Below the pieces are notes generated by a model. That model saw nothing but the letters and a program-made list of their open reading frames with translations, was not told the DNA's origin and did no database searches. From Channa striata (lineage: Eukaryota; Chordata; Actinopteri; Anabantiformes; Channidae), in assembly GCA_033026295.1 (NCBI GenBank), contig CM065168.1:38142875-38206874 (forward strand): a DNA stretch of 64,000 nt. The letters are read 5' to 3'. Positions 60,901 through 64,000 of this stretch are shown piece by piece. The translations under genes and the position numbers were made by a program. How positions within the stretch are numbered: the first letter of the stretch is position 1; each line of letters opens with the position of its first letter.

Positions 60901-63530
60901 TTAAGATACAGGTTCTTGTTTTGTTGACTCTACAGCTTGTCTGTCTGTCTCACTACACTCACCCTGTACTGGTTCATGTAATATCTTCATAGGGGCTCTG
61001 TCATGTCTACCAGTGTTAAAAAACGGAAAGACTTCCCTTGTGAATGAAGCTGTCAAAGATCCAATGACACTTTTATCATACACATTGTAAAAGGAAAGCT
61101 CTCCACTGTCATAATCCAAATACACACCAACAGTCTTTGGTCTTGATTGGACAGGTATGAAGACTTTTGGGTCTGTGTTAAACTGAAGGCTGTTTGCTGT
61201 GTCTGGGGATGAGGACAGGAACCAGAAACCATTAGACGTGGTTAAGGGACTATTGTTCTGCAGAGGAAAGACAGTTTCACTTGTGACTCCTAAAGACCAG
61301 GACTGTTTGGGTTCTACATTTGCAATATACAAAGAAACTTCCCAGTAGTGCTTTCCAGAGGAGAAGCCTGTTTTTCCCTTGATTGTTGTGAGATAGGAAA
61401 GATTTTCACCGTCAGGAAACGGAGCATCTTGGTTGTCCCTCAATTTACAACCCTTTATGTAGAGATATTCATGTTCCTCCTCGTCAAGTGTAACATTTTC
61501 TGTTGGAAATAAAAACTGAGATCAGAGTAAAATCAGAAAATGTCGGAGAAGACTGATATCAGTGATTAGTAGTGAACATATTACCGAAGTACTTTTTAGC
61601 TTCTGTGAGAGCTGTTGTGTCTTTAACATCAGTTTCTGTAACACAGAACAAGAACAGTAAACCACAGTCCAACAAACAAAGACTAAACTGTCTGCTGCTT
61701 TGCTTTTACATCAATGAAAGTGAAAGTGACTTCTTACTGTTTAGCAAAGGTTCAGTTAAAGGATTCCCTGAAAAAACAACAGAAGAAATGTTAAACATGA
61801 ATTCTAAATGTTTTGTCACATATTTTAATATCGAAATGATGTGTTCTGTGTAACTCTGTGTGGTGTTTCTTACCGTCAACTTGATCTTTCTTTCCAAAAA
61901 ACTCAACTGAAACAAAAAGTGGATTAGTTGAAAATGTTTTTTTTTACTATTGTTAACCAAAAATTTCAGTTTCTAAATTACATTATACATTTATGCTCTC
62001 AACTTAATCTAGATATATTTGGCTTAAGGAAATTACAATGTCTTTTCTGACATTGATTGACCAAAAGAATAATCCAATGACTGAATGGTGTTTATATAAA
62101 TACTTGTTGATCTCCTGCCAACCTAAAACACCAAAGAAACAATAACTTCCAATTTTATTCATATGTACATCACAATGATACTCTGGTTTTTATGAGTTTG
62201 ATTTTTCTTCATTAATTCTGCTGATAAATGAAGAATCCATGCCACATCCACAAGTAGATCAATTAAATTTCAGCAAAGACCATAATCTTTACCTTTCTTT
62301 TTGAAGTACAACCATCCAAGGAAAGCCAACACCGCTGTAAGGAGTAGAGCGAAGGCCACCCATCCAGCCGCTGAAGATCCAGATTGTTCATTAAAGAAAC
62401 AAGTATTTAATTTTTGTTTTGTGTCTATTGGTTTAAGAAAGAAAATAGATCTTATGTGCAAATAATCATCTTTACCTTGTGCAGCTGGATGAAAAGATTT
62501 ACCCAGATGCACTCTTGCCACTTTCTCCTCTCCATCAGAGGGTCCCACTGAGCAAGAAAACTCGGAGGAACCAGGGCCTAGAATCCAACTGTGGACTGAC
62601 ACCAGGCCAGAGGCGTCGTTGTGGTACGTAAGACCTTTTGGGTCCAGATCCCGCTTCTGGTCTGACCAGCGCAGCCGAGGCTGTGGATACCAGCCTGCAG
62701 ATTCACAGCTCACATTCACCATGTTAACTTCTTTCCATATGACTGACAGGGAAGGGGAGGTTCCCGTTTCTAGTAAGAGGATCGGAGGAGAAGGTTTAAA
62801 ACCATTTTCTTTAAAGATAAAGAATTTTCCACTGTGATGAAACCCACCTATCACAGAGAGGCTGATAGATCCTCTGGCGTACCCCCGATCACTGCTCACA
62901 TAACACGTGTAGCCTCCTTCATCACTGATTGTGACGTTCGTCAGCTTCAGGCTCGCATCCCCTGCCTTTAGTCCTCCAGATGCTGCATCGTTCAAACCAA
63001 GAGAGACTCTGCCCTCGTACGAAGCTTCCCAGGGTGGCTCGATTTTTCCTGCTTGATAAAGTATGATGGGGAAGTAAAATTGATCCCCACGGTACCAGCG
63101 TATCTCCAGATTCTCTGCACTCTGTGGCAGATTGAACAAACATGGTAGTGTGGTTGTGTGGCTGTGGTGCACGGACACGGGGGAACTGACCGAAACCTCA
63201 AGGCCTCCTGAAACTGTAACAGGTAACATAAATGTTATTATGCCAGCTGATATTTATTACTGTATGATATATTATAGTCATAATCATTTGCGATTTGTTT
63301 GAAAATGACATAAGGGCTCGACAACCACGTGGTTTAGTGAAGGCAAAGTTTACAAAATATCACGTTTGAAATTAATCAACTGCCATTAAAATGGATAATA
63401 CACTAAAATTGCATGAATGGACTGTCCTCTATAGTAAATGTAGGTTTAGGGCAGACGGGGACTTACGAGAGGCAGCACTGGACAAGGATCTGCAAAGAAC
63501 CACTACAGCCACAAGCCACATGTAGGTCAT
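60901..63530 (-). CDS. Butyrophilin-like receptor 2 (IgV-IgC-TM-SPRY)
   Basis: Paralogue of the gene at 53503-56072. Exons: 63467-63530, 62848-63213, 62476-62769, about 62293-62370 or -62385, 61874-61906, 61738-61767, 61585-61635, 60901-61499. The domains are the same: signal MTYMWLVAVVVLCRSLSSAA, IgV (DEGGYTCYV), IgC (NVSCESAGWYPQPRLRW), TM (GWVAFALLLTAVLAFLGW, two residues shorter), SPRY (VGVYLDYDSGELSFYNV). The last stalk exon has 3 extra codons. The C-terminus differs, ending ESTKQEPVS about 18 residues later. The original TM-exon acceptor is lost (gaac in place of ttag); a phase-keeping AG lies 15 bases further in (cttcag, exon from 62370). Otherwise the frame is open throughout, so I treat it as functional. 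Confidence 0.83.
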
Positions 63531-63918
63531 CTGTAGACCTGTAAAAGGAGAATAGTGACATATTACTTATACCAGAGAAATACTGTGTTGAATCTGCCAT
63601 AATTTAGGAAGCAGACTGGAGTCCACGACCTTCTAAACCTAAAAACCAGACTGAAATCAAACAGCATTTGATAGATTTGGTGATTCACAGCATGCAAACT
63701 AAACCAAGGCCTACACATCGTGCTGCTGTGATTCCGGCGTAAAATCCTTCCTCCAACTCCAGCTGTTGCCCTTAGAAACCGAAATTAGAAAGAAGTTCAG
63801 ACATAGATGTTGCTCATTTAAATCCGGTCGCGTTGGTGCCTTTGGTTTTTCGGTGGGATAGATTTCTCGGCTCAAATGAATAAAAACAAACCGCCCAAAA
63901 ATGAGCTTTGCGCTTTAT

Positions 63919-63934
63919 AGTTTCACTTTCGTTT
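63919..63934 (-). promoter_or_regulatory. ISRE-like element upstream of butyrophilin-like 2
   Basis: Minus strand AAACGAAAGTGAAACT, identical to 56460-56475 and at the same distance (about 390 bp) from the start codon. Confidence 0.6.
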
Positions 63935-64000
63935 GCAAAACCAACAGCAGGTGGCGCCGTTACATTCACTGGGTCTGGGCATTTTAAGATTCATCTTCTC

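Larger units (their letters stand above)
58799..64000. repeat. Butyrophilin-like tandem duplication, copy 2 (runs off the window)
   Basis: Counterpart of 51492-56540; it continues to the last base, so its right limit is not visible. Copy-specific insertions include 59700-59800 and 59915-60227, which carry repeat fragments. Confidence 0.9.

Noticed and set aside
1..64000. tRNA, rRNA or known small RNA genes
   Set aside because: None could be recognised by eye on either strand; a covariance-model scan would be needed to exclude them.

Overview
The window is nuclear DNA of a ray-finned fish, most likely a percomorph teleost. Genes are split by GT-AG introns, the background is AT-rich with CpG-rich promoters, and fossils of Tc1/mariner, L2/Rex and RTE-type LINEs and other common fish repeats are scattered through it. 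The gene pair zfp91-cntf is conserved between fish and mammals. I cannot name the species. Nothing viral, bacterial or CRISPR-like was seen.

Layout. (1) 1.9-21.9 kb: two tandem minus-strand genes for small-to-giant secreted/surface mucins (A, 2.55-12.7 kb; B, 18.1-21.15 kb). Each has a TATA promoter, a non-coding first exon, a signal-peptide exon, one huge Thr/Ala repeat exon, an SEA domain split over three exons and a short hydrophobic C-terminus that looks like a GPI-attachment signal. As assembled, both repeat exons carry frame-breaking single-base deletions. (2) 22-29.8 kb: no gene seen; decayed LINEs and a local repeat family. (3) 29.8-36.2 kb: zfp91 (plus strand, 11 coding exons, 648 aa), preceded by a decayed partial duplicate of its own middle exons. 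(4) 37.4-41.2 kb: cntf-type cytokine gene (3 exons, 193 aa) with a dead Tc1 element in intron 2. (5) 43.9-50.9 kb: an intact 8-exon gene (933 aa) that joins the C-terminal half of a SET domain, a C2H2 finger, a tyrosine-recombinase fold without its nucleophile, AT-hooks and a Myb-like C-terminal domain. I regard it as a domesticated transposon-derived chromatin or DNA-binding protein and the best candidate for something little described. (6) 51.5-64 kb: a 7.3-7.5 kb tandem duplication carrying two butyrophilin-like genes (minus strand; signal, IgV, IgC, TM, small exons, SPRY). Both have an interferon-response-type element upstream, and both have very short introns whose length is a multiple of three.

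Together, the mucin pair suggests surface or mucus barrier proteins, and the butyrophilin-like pair suggests interferon-responsive immune receptors. zfp91, cntf and the recombinase-derived gene lie between them as single-copy genes with CpG-rich 5' ends. Exon limits come from reading splice sites and checking that the phases of adjoining exons match; they are not supported by transcripts.
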